54,175 nucleotides of DNA from Gluconacetobacter dulcium (lineage in GTDB: Bacteria; Pseudomonadota; Alphaproteobacteria; Acetobacterales; Acetobacteraceae). Where the stretch lies: the NCBI RefSeq assembly GCF_014174165.1, contig NZ_JABEQN010000028.1:1-54175 (forward strand). Direction: 5' to 3'. The notes beneath the pieces are model-generated. The model was given only the letters and a program-made list of their open reading frames with translations. It had not been told where the DNA came from and made no database searches. Shown piece by piece: positions 35,299 through 43,774 of this stretch. Position 1 is the first letter of the stretch; each line of letters starts with the position of its first letter. The position numbers were made by a program, and so were the translations under genes.

Positions 35299-38087
35299 GC
35301 GGCGCCGTGTCCGTGCCCGACGCGCCCGCCGTGCCGCCGCCTGCCGCGCCGGGGGCGGGGATACGGGTGGAGAACGTTGGGCATTGCTATGGGAAGACCG
35401 AGGCGCTGCGCGATGTTTCGGTGGATCTGCCGGCGGGGACGACCATCGGCGTGATCGGGCCGGACGGGGTTGGGAAATCGACGCTGCTGGGGCTGATCGC
35501 CGGGGTGCGGCGGCTTCAGGGCGGGCGGGTGCTGACGCTGGGATGCGACATGGCCGACCGGCGGGAGCGGGAAGCCTTTCTCAGCCGCGTTGCCTTCATG
35601 CCGCAGGGGTTGGGGAAGAATCTGTATCCGACCCTGTCGGTGCGGGAGAATATCGATTTCTTCGCGCGGCTGTTCGGGCTGGATGCGCGGACCCGCGCGG
35701 CGCGGATCGGGCAGCTTCTGGAGGCGACCGGGCTGGCGCCTTTTCCCGATCGTCCGGCCGCCCAGCTTTCGGGCGGCATGAAGCAGAAGGTCAGCCTGTG
35801 TTGCGCGCTGGTGCATGACCCCGACCTGGTGATTCTGGACGAGCCGACGACCGGCGTCGATCCGCTGTCGCGCCGGCAGTTCTGGACGCTGGTGGACCAG
35901 TTGCGTGCCCGGCGGCCGGGCATGACCGTGATCGTCTCCACCGCCTATATGGAAGAAGCCGAGCGGTTCGAATGGCTGGTGGCGATGAATGACGGGCAGG
36001 TGCTGGCCTGCGACCGGACGGAAGCCATCCTGCGCCGTACCGGGCGGGCCACGCTGGAAGACGCCTATATTTCTCTGTTGCCCGAGGCCGAGCGGGCGGG
36101 GGCCTCGGCCTTCTCGATTCCGCCTTATCGCGATCCGGGCGGGGCGCCCGCGATCGAGGCGGATGGGCTGACCAAGCAGTTCGGGCGCTTCGTGGCCGTC
36201 GATCATGTCAGTTTTCATATCGGGCGGGGGGAGATCTTCGGATTTCTCGGCTCCAACGGTTGCGGCAAATCGACCACGATGAAGATGCTGACCGGCCTGC
36301 TGGATGTGAGCGCGGGAAGCGCCAAGGTTTTCGGGAAGCCGGTGCGCGCGGGCGATCTGGAGAGCCGGATGGATATCGGCTACATGTCGCAGGCGTTTTC
36401 GCTGTATGAGGAATTGACGGTTCGGCAGAACCTGATTTTGCAGGCGAGGCTTTTCCGGTTTTCGGCGGGTGAGGCCGAGACGCGGGTGCGGGCGGCGCTG
36501 GCGGATTTCGCGCTGGAGGGCGTGGCCGATCTGCGGCCGGCGGGATTGCCGCTGGGTATTCGCCAGCGGCTGCAACTGGCGGCTGCGTGCATCAACGATC
36601 CGTCGATCCTGATCCTCGACGAGCCGACATCGGGGGTGGACCCGGCCGCGCGGGAGATGTTCTGGAAGCATCTGGTGGCGCTGTCGCGCGAGAAACAGGT
36701 GACGATCTTTGTCTCCACCCATTTCATGAACGAGGCCGCGCGGTGCGACCGGATCTCGTTCATGCATCGCGGGCGGGTGCTGGCGGTGGGGACGCCGGAT
36801 GAGCTGGTGCAGGCCCGGCACGCCGCGACGCTGGAGGATGCCTTCGTCGCGTATCTTGAAGAGGCGATGGCGGGGGACCGGGAGAACGTGCCGGCAGGAG
36901 AGGCGGCCGCCGGGCCGGCCGTTGCCGCGTCGGGCCGGCATGGGCCGGCGACGGGTCTGCGCGGCTGGGTGGCGCGGGCCTATGCGTTCGGGCGGCGCGA
37001 GGCGGTGGAACTGATGCGCGACCGGTTGCGGCTGCTGTTCGCCGTCGGCGGGCCGGCGGTGCTGCTGCTGATTGCGGCGTTCAGCATCTCGTTCGACATC
37101 AATACCGTCCGTTTCACGGTCTGTGATCATGACCGGACGCAGGCCAGTCGGGAACTGGTGGAGCAGTTTCGGGGATCGCGCTATTTCGTGGAGCGGGCGG
37201 CGTCGCCCGACAGTGCGACGCTGGAGGAGCGGCTGCGGCGCGGCGAGGTCGATATCGGCATCGATATCCCCGTCGCGTTCGGCCGCGATGTGGCGGCCGG
37301 GCGCGACCCGGCGATCGGGCTTGCGATCGACGGGGCGGTGCCGTTCCTGGGGGCGAATATCCGCTCTTACGCGCAAGGTGTGGTGATGCAGGCGGTGCTG
37401 ACCATGATGCGCGAGAAGGGCGTGGTCAGGACGGAGGCCGCGCCGGTCCAGATCCTGCCGCGTTTCGTCTATAATCAGGAATTCCGCAGCGTTTATGCGA
37501 TGACGCCGGGCACCATCATGCTGGCGCTGATCCTGATCCCGACCATGCTGACGGCGCTGGGGGTGGTGCGGGAGAAGGAGATCGGTTCGATCATCAACCT
37601 CTATGCCTCGCCCGCGACGGTGGGGCAGTATCTGGTGGGCAAGCAGGTGCCCTATGTGCTGGTGGCGCTGGTGGCCTATCTGGTGCTGGTGCTGCTGTCG
37701 GTGACGCTGCTGGGGGTGCCGCTGAAAGGGTCGTTCCTGGCGCTGTCGTTCGGTGCGCTGCTGTATCTGTTCGCGGCGACGGGGCTGGGGCTGCTGGTTT
37801 CGGCCTTTACGACCTCGCAGGTGGCCGCGATCTTTGGCGCGGCGCTGATCTGCCTGATTCCGGGTGTCAATTTCTCGGGCCTGCTCTATCCGGTCTCGAC
37901 CCTTTCGGGGCTGGGCTATGGGGTGGGGATGGGGTTTCCCGCCGGGTGGTTCCAGATCATCAGTCTGGGCAGTTTTACCAAGGGGGTCGGGGCCGCGACG
38001 TTCGTGACGGCCTATCTGGTGCTGGCGGTTTCGGCGGTCGTCTGCATGCTGGGGGCGCGCCTGATGATTCGGAAGCAGGAGCGGTGA
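35295..38087 (+). CDS. rbbA: RbbA-like ABC transporter: two ATPase domains fused to an ABC-2 permease
   Basis: A 930-residue protein starting at GTG 35295, which overlaps the previous TGA (GTGA); ATG 35256 would add 13 residues. The first ATPase has Walker A GPDGVGKST, signature LSGGMKQK and Walker B LVILDEPTTG. The second has Walker A GSNGCGKST, a degenerate signature LPLGIRQRL, as in E. coli RbbA (911 residues), and Walker B ILILDEPTSG. The C-terminal third is an ABC-2 permease with an N-terminal helix, a periplasmic domain and five or so helices (MTPGTIMLALILIPTMLTAL, REKEIGSIINLYASP). RbbA in E. coli was described as a ribosome-bound ATPase, but the context here is export. Confidence 0.9.
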   Translation: MSGAVSVPDAPAVPPPAAPGAGIRVENVGHCYGKTEALRDVSVDLPAGTTIGVIGPDGVGKSTLLGLIAGVRRLQGGRVLTLGCDMADRREREAFLSRVAFMPQGLGKNLYPTLSVRENIDFFARLFGLDARTRAARIGQLLEATGLAPFPDRPAAQLSGGMKQKVSLCCALVHDPDLVILDEPTTGVDPLSRRQFWTLVDQLRARRPGMTVIVSTAYMEEAERFEWLVAMNDGQVLACDRTEAILRRTGRATLEDAYISLLPEAERAGASAFSIPPYRDPGGAPAIEADGLTKQFGRFVAVDHVSFHIGRGEIFGFLGSNGCGKSTTMKMLTGLLDVSAGSAKVFGKPVRAGDLESRMDIGYMSQAFSLYEELTVRQNLILQARLFRFSAGEAETRVRAALADFALEGVADLRPAGLPLGIRQRLQLAAACINDPSILILDEPTSGVDPAAREMFWKHLVALSREKQVTIFVSTHFMNEAARCDRISFMHRGRVLAVGTPDELVQARHAATLEDAFVAYLEEAMAGDRENVPAGEAAAGPAVAASGRHGPATGLRGWVARAYAFGRREAVELMRDRLRLLFAVGGPAVLLLIAAFSISFDINTVRFTVCDHDRTQASRELVEQFRGSRYFVERAASPDSATLEERLRRGEVDIGIDIPVAFGRDVAAGRDPAIGLAIDGAVPFLGANIRSYAQGVVMQAVLTMMREKGVVRTEAAPVQILPRFVYNQEFRSVYAMTPGTIMLALILIPTMLTALGVVREKEIGSIINLYASPATVGQYLVGKQVPYVLVALVAYLVLVLLSVTLLGVPLKGSFLALSFGALLYLFAATGLGLLVSAFTTSQVAAIFGAALICLIPGVNFSGLLYPVSTLSGLGYGVGMGFPAGWFQIISLGSFTKGVGAATFVTAYLVLAVSAVVCMLGARLMIRKQER

Positions 38088-39211
38088 GGCGCTGGTGGAT
38101 CACCGTCGGGCTGCTGTGCCGCAAGGAGGCGGTGAGCCTGCGCCGCGACGGCGTGTTGCTGGGGCTGATCGTCTTTGCCTTTACCGCCGCGATCCTTGTC
38201 GTCGCCAACGGGGTGAAGGCCGAAGTGTCGCATGCCACCATCGCTTTTATCGACGAGGACCGCTCCACCCTGTCGCGCCAGTTGCGCGAGGATGTGCAGG
38301 AGCCCTATTTCCAGACCCCGGTGGTGGTGGACCGCGAGACGGCGCGCGAGCGGCTGGACCGGGGGACGCTGATCTTCGTCGTCGATGTGCCGCCGCGTTT
38401 CGAGGCCGATCTGCTGGCGGGGCGGATGCCGTCGCTGGATGTTCAGGTCGATGCCACCGCCATGACCCAGGCGGGGCTGGGCGTCGTGTATCTGCAATCC
38501 ATTTTTCTCAACCGGATCGCCGAGGCGATGCCGCGCCCGGTTGCGGGGCCGGCGCTGCCGTTTCATCTGGTGCCGCGCATCCGCTTCAACCCCAATGCGG
38601 AATCCGCCTGGTTTTCCTCGGTGATGCAGATCGTGACCAATGTGACCGTGCTGTCGATCATCCTTGTCGGGGCCGCCGTGATCCGCGAGCGGGAGCATGG
38701 CACGATCGAGCATCTGCTGGTGTTGCCGGTTTCGGCGAGCGAGATCGCGGTGGCCAAGATCGTGGCCAATGGGCTGGTGATCTTCGTCGCCGCCCTGCTG
38801 TCGCTGCTGCTGGTGGTGCATGTCTGGCTGGGGGTGCCGCTGGCGGGGTCGCTGGCGCTGTTCGCGCTGTGCCTGTTCGCTTATGTGATCGCGGTTTCGG
38901 CGCTGGGGATGATGCTGGCGACGGTGGCGCCGGCGATGCCGCAATTCGGCCTGCTGGCGGTGCCGGTCTATGCCGTGGCCTATCTGCTGTCGGGCGCCGC
39001 GACGCCGGTGGCGAACATGCCGAGCCTGTTGCAGGCGGTGATTGGTGTGCTGCCGACGACGCAGTTCGTCAGCCTGACGCAATCCATCCTGTATCGCGGC
39101 GCGGGGCTGGAAACCGTGTGGCTGCCGCTGCTGGTGATCGTGGTGTCGGCCGTGCTGTTTCTGCTGACGGCGCTGGTGCGGTTCCGCTCCATGCTGGCGC
39201 GGCAGGGGTGA
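38084..39211 (+). CDS. yhhJ: ABC-2 type permease (YhhJ-like)
   Basis: Membrane subunit that would pair with the permease half of the RbbA-like protein. The GTG at 38084 overlaps the previous stop (GTGA) and is preceded by AGGAG; it gives 375 residues, almost the 374 of E. coli YhhJ. One N-terminal helix (VLLGLIVFAFTAAILVV) is followed by a large periplasmic domain (about 40-180) and five C-terminal helices, with REREHGTIEHLLVLPVSASE as the conserved ABC-2 cytoplasmic turn. The next gene starts 11 bp after its stop. Confidence 0.9.
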   Translation: MRRWWITVGLLCRKEAVSLRRDGVLLGLIVFAFTAAILVVANGVKAEVSHATIAFIDEDRSTLSRQLREDVQEPYFQTPVVVDRETARERLDRGTLIFVVDVPPRFEADLLAGRMPSLDVQVDATAMTQAGLGVVYLQSIFLNRIAEAMPRPVAGPALPFHLVPRIRFNPNAESAWFSSVMQIVTNVTVLSIILVGAAVIREREHGTIEHLLVLPVSASEIAVAKIVANGLVIFVAALLSLLLVVHVWLGVPLAGSLALFALCLFAYVIAVSALGMMLATVAPAMPQFGLLAVPVYAVAYLLSGAATPVANMPSLLQAVIGVLPTTQFVSLTQSILYRGAGLETVWLPLLVIVVSAVLFLLTALVRFRSMLARQG

Positions 39212-39222
39212 GGAGATTGGGT

Positions 39223-40647
39223 GTGAGACGAATGTCCCGCTGTCTGTGGCTGGCGACTCTGGCGCTGGGTGTGGGGTTGGCCGGGGGGTGCACCCGAAAG
39301 GACAGCGCCGCGCCGCCGTCGCGGGTGGTGGTGCCGGCGCGCTTTGCCGAGGCGCCGGCGGGGGGCGGGGCGCCTGCTGACCTCGCCCGCTGGTGGACGC
39401 AATGGCGTGATCCGGTGCTGGACCGGCTGGTCGAGGGAGCTTTGGCGGCCAACCTGGATCTGGCCGTGGCGCGGGAGCATGTGCGGCAGGCCGGGGCCTA
39501 TGTGGCGGTGGCGCGTTCCGCGCTTTATCCCACCGTGGAGGCGACCGGGAACATCGCGGGGGGCGGGCTGGGCTGGAGCAATCCGGCCGTGCCGGCGGTG
39601 CTGGCCCCCAATCTGGGCGATCCGGCGACGGATGGGCATCTGGCCGGGTTGGCGGCGGCGTGGGAGCCGGATCTCTTCGGCGGCCGGCATGCCGACCTGC
39701 GCGCGGTGCGGGCGGTTGCGCAGTCGGTGGAGGAGCAGCTTCATGGCACCCGCATGCTGGTCGCGGCGGATGTGGTGGAGAGCTATGTCGGGGCGGTGGA
39801 CGACCGGCGGCGGGTGGCGCTGATCGACCGTTCGGCGACGGTGCTGGACCGCATGGAGACCTATGCCGCCGCGCGGATGGCGGCGGGGCAGGCGACGCGG
39901 GCGGATCTCGATGCCGTGCGGGCGCGGCGGCGGGCGTTGCTGGCGACCCGGCCGATGCTGGTGGCGGACATGGATACGCGGCGGCGGCGGATCGCCGTGC
40001 TGTCGGGCCTGCCGCCTGAGCAGGCGCCGGCCATCCCGGAACCGGCGGCATTCGTGATTCCGCCGGCGCCGGCCGGGATCGTGCCCGTGGCGGTGATGGA
40101 GCGGCGGCCCGATATCCTGGCCCGGCGCGATCTGGTCGCCGCCGCGCTGGAGCGGTTGCGCAGTGCGCGGACCGATCTGCTGCCGCGTTTCGGGCTGGAA
40201 TTCTTCGGGGGTAACGGGCGGCTGCGCTTCGACGGGTTGCCCGGCCTGTCGGGGAGTGGCGGGTTGATGGCGTTGACGGCCTATCTGCCGATCTTCACCG
40301 CCGGGCGTATCCAGGCGCAGATTCAGGGCGCCGATGCGCGGCTGGACGAGGCCGTGACGCTGTATGACCAGGCGCTGCTGACGGCGCTGTCCGAGGTGGA
40401 GACGGCGTATGAAAGCCGTGCCGCGCTGGACGGGCAGGGGCAGGGGCTCGCCGCCGCGCTGGCGACGGCGCAGCGTGAGGCGCGGGACCGGATGGGGCTG
40501 TTCGATGGCGGGCAGGGAGTGCTGCTCGACGCGCTTCAGGCGCGGCTGAATGCCATTGCGGTGGAGGATGCGCTGGTGCGCTCGGAAGACGGGCGGGCGC
40601 TGGCGACGGTCAGGCTGGCGATGGCGCTGGGGGGTGGGGTGCCTTGA
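39223..40647 (+). CDS. outer-membrane efflux lipoprotein, NodT family, of the ABC exporter
   Basis: Outer-membrane channel of the HlyD/RbbA/YhhJ exporter, which would make the system a complete tripartite pump; E. coli lacks this gene in its yhiI-rbbA-yhhJ cluster. The GTG at 39223 has AGGAG 7 bp upstream and gives 474 residues; ATG 39232 is an alternative. The signal ends in LGVGLAGGC, a lipobox. LARWWTQWRDPVLDRLVEGA and VMERRPDILARRDLVAAALE are family hallmarks. About 460 bp of non-coding DNA follow before the restriction-modification genes. Confidence 0.9.
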   Translation: MRRMSRCLWLATLALGVGLAGGCTRKDSAAPPSRVVVPARFAEAPAGGGAPADLARWWTQWRDPVLDRLVEGALAANLDLAVAREHVRQAGAYVAVARSALYPTVEATGNIAGGGLGWSNPAVPAVLAPNLGDPATDGHLAGLAAAWEPDLFGGRHADLRAVRAVAQSVEEQLHGTRMLVAADVVESYVGAVDDRRRVALIDRSATVLDRMETYAAARMAAGQATRADLDAVRARRRALLATRPMLVADMDTRRRRIAVLSGLPPEQAPAIPEPAAFVIPPAPAGIVPVAVMERRPDILARRDLVAAALERLRSARTDLLPRFGLEFFGGNGRLRFDGLPGLSGSGGLMALTAYLPIFTAGRIQAQIQGADARLDEAVTLYDQALLTALSEVETAYESRAALDGQGQGLAAALATAQREARDRMGLFDGGQGVLLDALQARLNAIAVEDALVRSEDGRALATVRLAMALGGGVP

Positions 40648-41120
40648 CGGCGGTGTTGTTGCATAGGCGCGAAGGTGGGGATTTTTACTGCATTTCGGAG
40701 GCTTCTGTTGTCTGGCAGCCATTCGCTTGCGTGCCGTTTGGCGCGCCGGGAATGCAGTATCAGGGATCCTGAGTTAGCGCTTATGGGCCTGATCTCTGCC
40801 TTATGCCCGGAAGGGGTGTGGTCGTCCCTGTTGCTGCTGTTTGTGGAGGCGGCTTTCAGCATCCTGGGGAGGTCGGTTTTTTTTTTGGAAACCGGAATGG
40901 CGGCTTTGGGGCGAGTACCTGAGGTGAGCGGCCATTCGTTGGCACCACGCCTGAGTCGGCTGATATCAAAATGGCCTTTGGGGCCGCGTCGGGTAGGTCA
41001 TGGGAAGGCGGTGCAAGTTGGTCGCCTACCCTGCCTCCGCGAACGTTTCGTCGTGGCGTCCATCGAAACTAAACGGGAACAAACTTGCCTTCGTCGCAGT
41101 GGTGTTGCATGTTTCAGCGT
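40648..41120. other. non-coding stretch at the left edge of the defence island
   Basis: No gene is supported in this 470-bp gap. It contains a run of ten T (40877-40886) inside a CGGTTT/AAACCG inverted repeat (40874-40894), which could end transcription coming from the left. Two related phrases occur, CAGCCATTCGCTTGCG near 40722 and GCGGCCATTCGTTGGC near 40929. Base composition falls towards the right, marking the change to the island. No integrase gene or attachment site is visible. Confidence 0.5.
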
Positions 41121-42173
41121 ATGAAAGCACTCGACTTATTTTCTGGACCGGGCGGATTGTCGCTTGGAATGAAGCGCGCCGGAATAGAACCCGTTGCATG
41201 CGTCGAGAAAAGCAAGGACGCGGTGGCTACGTATGACGCGCACACGCCGGACGCTGAACACTACCGCTCTGACATTCGTAGCATATCATTCGAACGCTAT
41301 CGCGGGAATGTGGACGTAGTTTTCGGTGGCCCACCATGCCAACCGTTTTCGACAGGCGGCTTGCGTAAAGGTACCGCCGATGCTCGTAACATGTTTCCCG
41401 AATTTATGCGAGTGCTGAAGGAGGTCCGCCCCGCCGCGTTCTTGGCCGAAAACGTGCCGGGCCTGGCAACGCGCAACCGGGTTCAATATCTTGGTGAATT
41501 GTTGAGCGAATTTGAGACGCTAGGCTTCAATGTATCGTGGAACGTAGTCTCGGCCGCGGACTATGGCGTTCCGCAAAAGCGGCGGCGTCTCATCATTGTG
41601 GGCATGAAGAAGGGCACGTTTTGGTTTCCGAAGCCAACGCATGGACCGGATGCTCACATTCCGCACGTCGCGTCGGGTAGCGTGATCGACAAGGCATCGC
41701 CGCTTGGCGAACCGCCCGATTGCCCGGTCGTGTATGCGAAATATCCTGATCCGCGCCGAAGCCCCTACGCCGGTCACGTTTATAACGGCGGAGGTCGTCC
41801 CATCGACCTATCGACGCCGTGCCATACGCTGTTGGCTTCGGCGGGCGGTTACAAGACGCATTGGATCGATACGATGGACATTGCGCCCGAGTATTCGGCG
41901 CACTTGATGGCAGGCGGTGCGCCTCGCGATGGCGCTGTTCCCGGTGCGCGCCGAATGACGTTGGAAGAATCGGCGCTAATTCAAACTTTCCCCGCCGACA
42001 TGTGGTTCGCCGGTTCGCGGTCGTCCCAATACACGCAAGTTGGCGACGCTGTTCCGCCAATGCTTGGTCACGCCCTTGGCGTCGCACTTCGTCGCCAGCT
42101 TGAAGGCGCAACGATTTGCCCGATGACGCACTATCAGTCAGAAGCTTCATTGCCATTGTTGATGACAGCGTAA
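41121..42173 (+). CDS. DNA (cytosine-5-)-methyltransferase of a type II restriction-modification system
   Basis: Transfers a methyl group from S-adenosylmethionine to C5 of cytosine in a target site. The 350-residue protein starting at MKALDLFSGPGGLSLGM has all core motifs: I (DLFSGPGG), IV with catalytic C73 (GGPPCQPFS), VI (ENV at 110-112), VIII (QKRRRLIIVG from 152) and X (QVGDAVPPMLGHALG). An in-frame ATG at 41109 is an alternative start; neither has a clear ribosome site. The variable region before motif IX is short to medium, fitting a monospecific enzyme. Codon use is less GC-rich than in the flanking efflux genes. The stop TAA overlaps the next start (TAATG). The recognition sequence is unknown. 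Confidence 0.94.
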   Translation: MKALDLFSGPGGLSLGMKRAGIEPVACVEKSKDAVATYDAHTPDAEHYRSDIRSISFERYRGNVDVVFGGPPCQPFSTGGLRKGTADARNMFPEFMRVLKEVRPAAFLAENVPGLATRNRVQYLGELLSEFETLGFNVSWNVVSAADYGVPQKRRRLIIVGMKKGTFWFPKPTHGPDAHIPHVASGSVIDKASPLGEPPDCPVVYAKYPDPRRSPYAGHVYNGGGRPIDLSTPCHTLLASAGGYKTHWIDTMDIAPEYSAHLMAGGAPRDGAVPGARRMTLEESALIQTFPADMWFAGSRSSQYTQVGDAVPPMLGHALGVALRRQLEGATICPMTHYQSEASLPLLMTA

Positions 42174-43240
42174 TGTCTCGCAATTTGTTGGTCGAATACG
42201 CGGTAGACGTGGCGCTTGAACGGCTGGATGCTTTCATTGAAGGCGAGAAGCTGACGGCGTTGCCCAACGCTGCGGCCCGCGCTGCAATGGACGGCCAGCT
42301 TGGCGACGGTTCGAACAGCGTCCGGTTGGCGTCGCTGTTCTTCGTCTTCTATGCGACGGTTGATACGGCGTGGGATTGCAATTCGATCCCGACTGGCATT
42401 CGCGGCATTTACGGCGACAAGCGGTTGGCGACGCAATTGGGGCTTCGCAGCATCACGCTTCACAACGCTGTTACAGCGTTCGGCGAAAACCTTGGGTGGA
42501 AGGGTAACGTCGCCAATTCCCGCCTTCAAAACGACGTGCGGTTCGACGGCTTCGCCCGCGCGATTGCTGGTATGAACCCCGAACAGCGGGCGCTATGCGC
42601 CGACTACATGGCCGCACGGTTCGCCGAAAGCCGGAAGGTCATTGCGCCATTACCGCCAGTTGCAGACGACGTGTTGACCTATGCCCGTGCGCGGAAGCTA
42701 TTTTATTTGCTGATTGCCATTCCGTCCGAAGGCAACGTTCAGCAATTCCTTGTCGCTGCGCTGCTGTTCGTCCATCGGCAACGCCACGGCTATGACATTC
42801 GAACACACCACGTTCATGCATCCGACCGCTTCGACGCGACGGCTGGCGATATTGAGGAAATGTTGAACGGCGACCTTGTGCGCGCCTACGAAGTTACGGT
42901 CCGCCCTGATTGGAAGAACCGTGTCGGCGACTTCCGTAAGAAGATGGACGGTGCGAGCCTGCGCAAATACACCATCATTGCGTCGAACGTGAATAGCGAC
43001 GACGACCTTGCCGAACCCGCCGATATGATACGCTTCCTTGCGCCGTATGGTCGCGACATTGCGGTCGTGGACATTCACGATTTCGTCAACGTCTTCGCGA
43101 TGGAACTGAACGCCGACGAACTGCGCCGCGCGGTCACGCAAACCTACAGCTATCTAACGACGCCAAGCTTGTGCGGACGCGCCGATATTATTGATAAGTT
43201 CAACGCTGCGGTCGAAGGTTGGTTGGACGAAGCCACCTAA
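42173..43240 (+). CDS. putative type II restriction endonuclease (SacI-like)
   Basis: The gene starts at the ATG overlapping the methyltransferase stop (TAATG), so the two are coupled, as restriction partners often are. The 355-residue protein has no easy full-length match in my memory, but its layout resembles the SacI endonuclease family (SacI 357 residues): RSITLHNAVTAFGENLGWKG in the middle and, later, a possible PD-(D/E)xK core in SDRFDATAGDIEE (D226) and YEVTVRPDWKNRV (E240-x-T242). The catalytic Lys would be replaced by Thr, with K248 nearby. Low GC like its partner. The endonuclease role rests mainly on context; a non-nuclease function cannot be excluded. Confidence 0.65.
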   Translation: MSRNLLVEYAVDVALERLDAFIEGEKLTALPNAAARAAMDGQLGDGSNSVRLASLFFVFYATVDTAWDCNSIPTGIRGIYGDKRLATQLGLRSITLHNAVTAFGENLGWKGNVANSRLQNDVRFDGFARAIAGMNPEQRALCADYMAARFAESRKVIAPLPPVADDVLTYARARKLFYLLIAIPSEGNVQQFLVAALLFVHRQRHGYDIRTHHVHASDRFDATAGDIEEMLNGDLVRAYEVTVRPDWKNRVGDFRKKMDGASLRKYTIIASNVNSDDDLAEPADMIRFLAPYGRDIAVVDIHDFVNVFAMELNADELRRAVTQTYSYLTTPSLCGRADIIDKFNAAVEGWLDEAT

Positions 43241-43774
43241 AACCTACCCATGCTCTGCCGAATGCTACGCCGGAAATAATATCGAAAATCACGACGTTGA
43301 TTTCGTTATAGATTAGATGCTTATCTGCCCGCGTCCCACGGCCTCAATGGGAGTGCGGTCGGTAGTTATATGGCAACTGCGCTACGAATGTCGCCGGTGA
43401 GTGGTACTTCGGTTTGCGGCCCGTCTTCGTTCGTAGCGTTATATCTGAACCACCGTCCGCTTTCGGACCGCAGAAAGGATGGCATGAATGACCTGTTGAA
43501 AGCGGATGCGGCCTGCTAGCTCAAGATTGCCTGGCAGACAAGCCGCTTTGGCGAGTTTCCTGCCGGTCAGAATTCGGGCCGCGTCAGCCATAAGAGGCAT
43601 AAATCCGAATCGACTGCTTCCGATCAATTATGGTCGTTTCAAGTCTGGATTTGCATACCCTGATACCGAAGATTATGGTGACTATACGTCATGCTTGCCT
43701 TTCAATAAAGGCTAAAGGTATTTTAGATGTATATAATCCATGCCAAGCCGATGACGTGGTAACGAGGGGGCGCG
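43241..43774. other. non-coding spacer inside the defence island
   Basis: About 530 bp of AT-richer DNA without a gene I can support. A 62-codon minus-strand frame (43439-43627, containing SSRFGFMPLMADAARILTGR) looks somewhat protein-like but matches nothing I know and may be a remnant. The last 100 bp, with TATTTTAGATGTATATAATC, are a likely promoter region for the ATPase gene. Confidence 0.4.
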
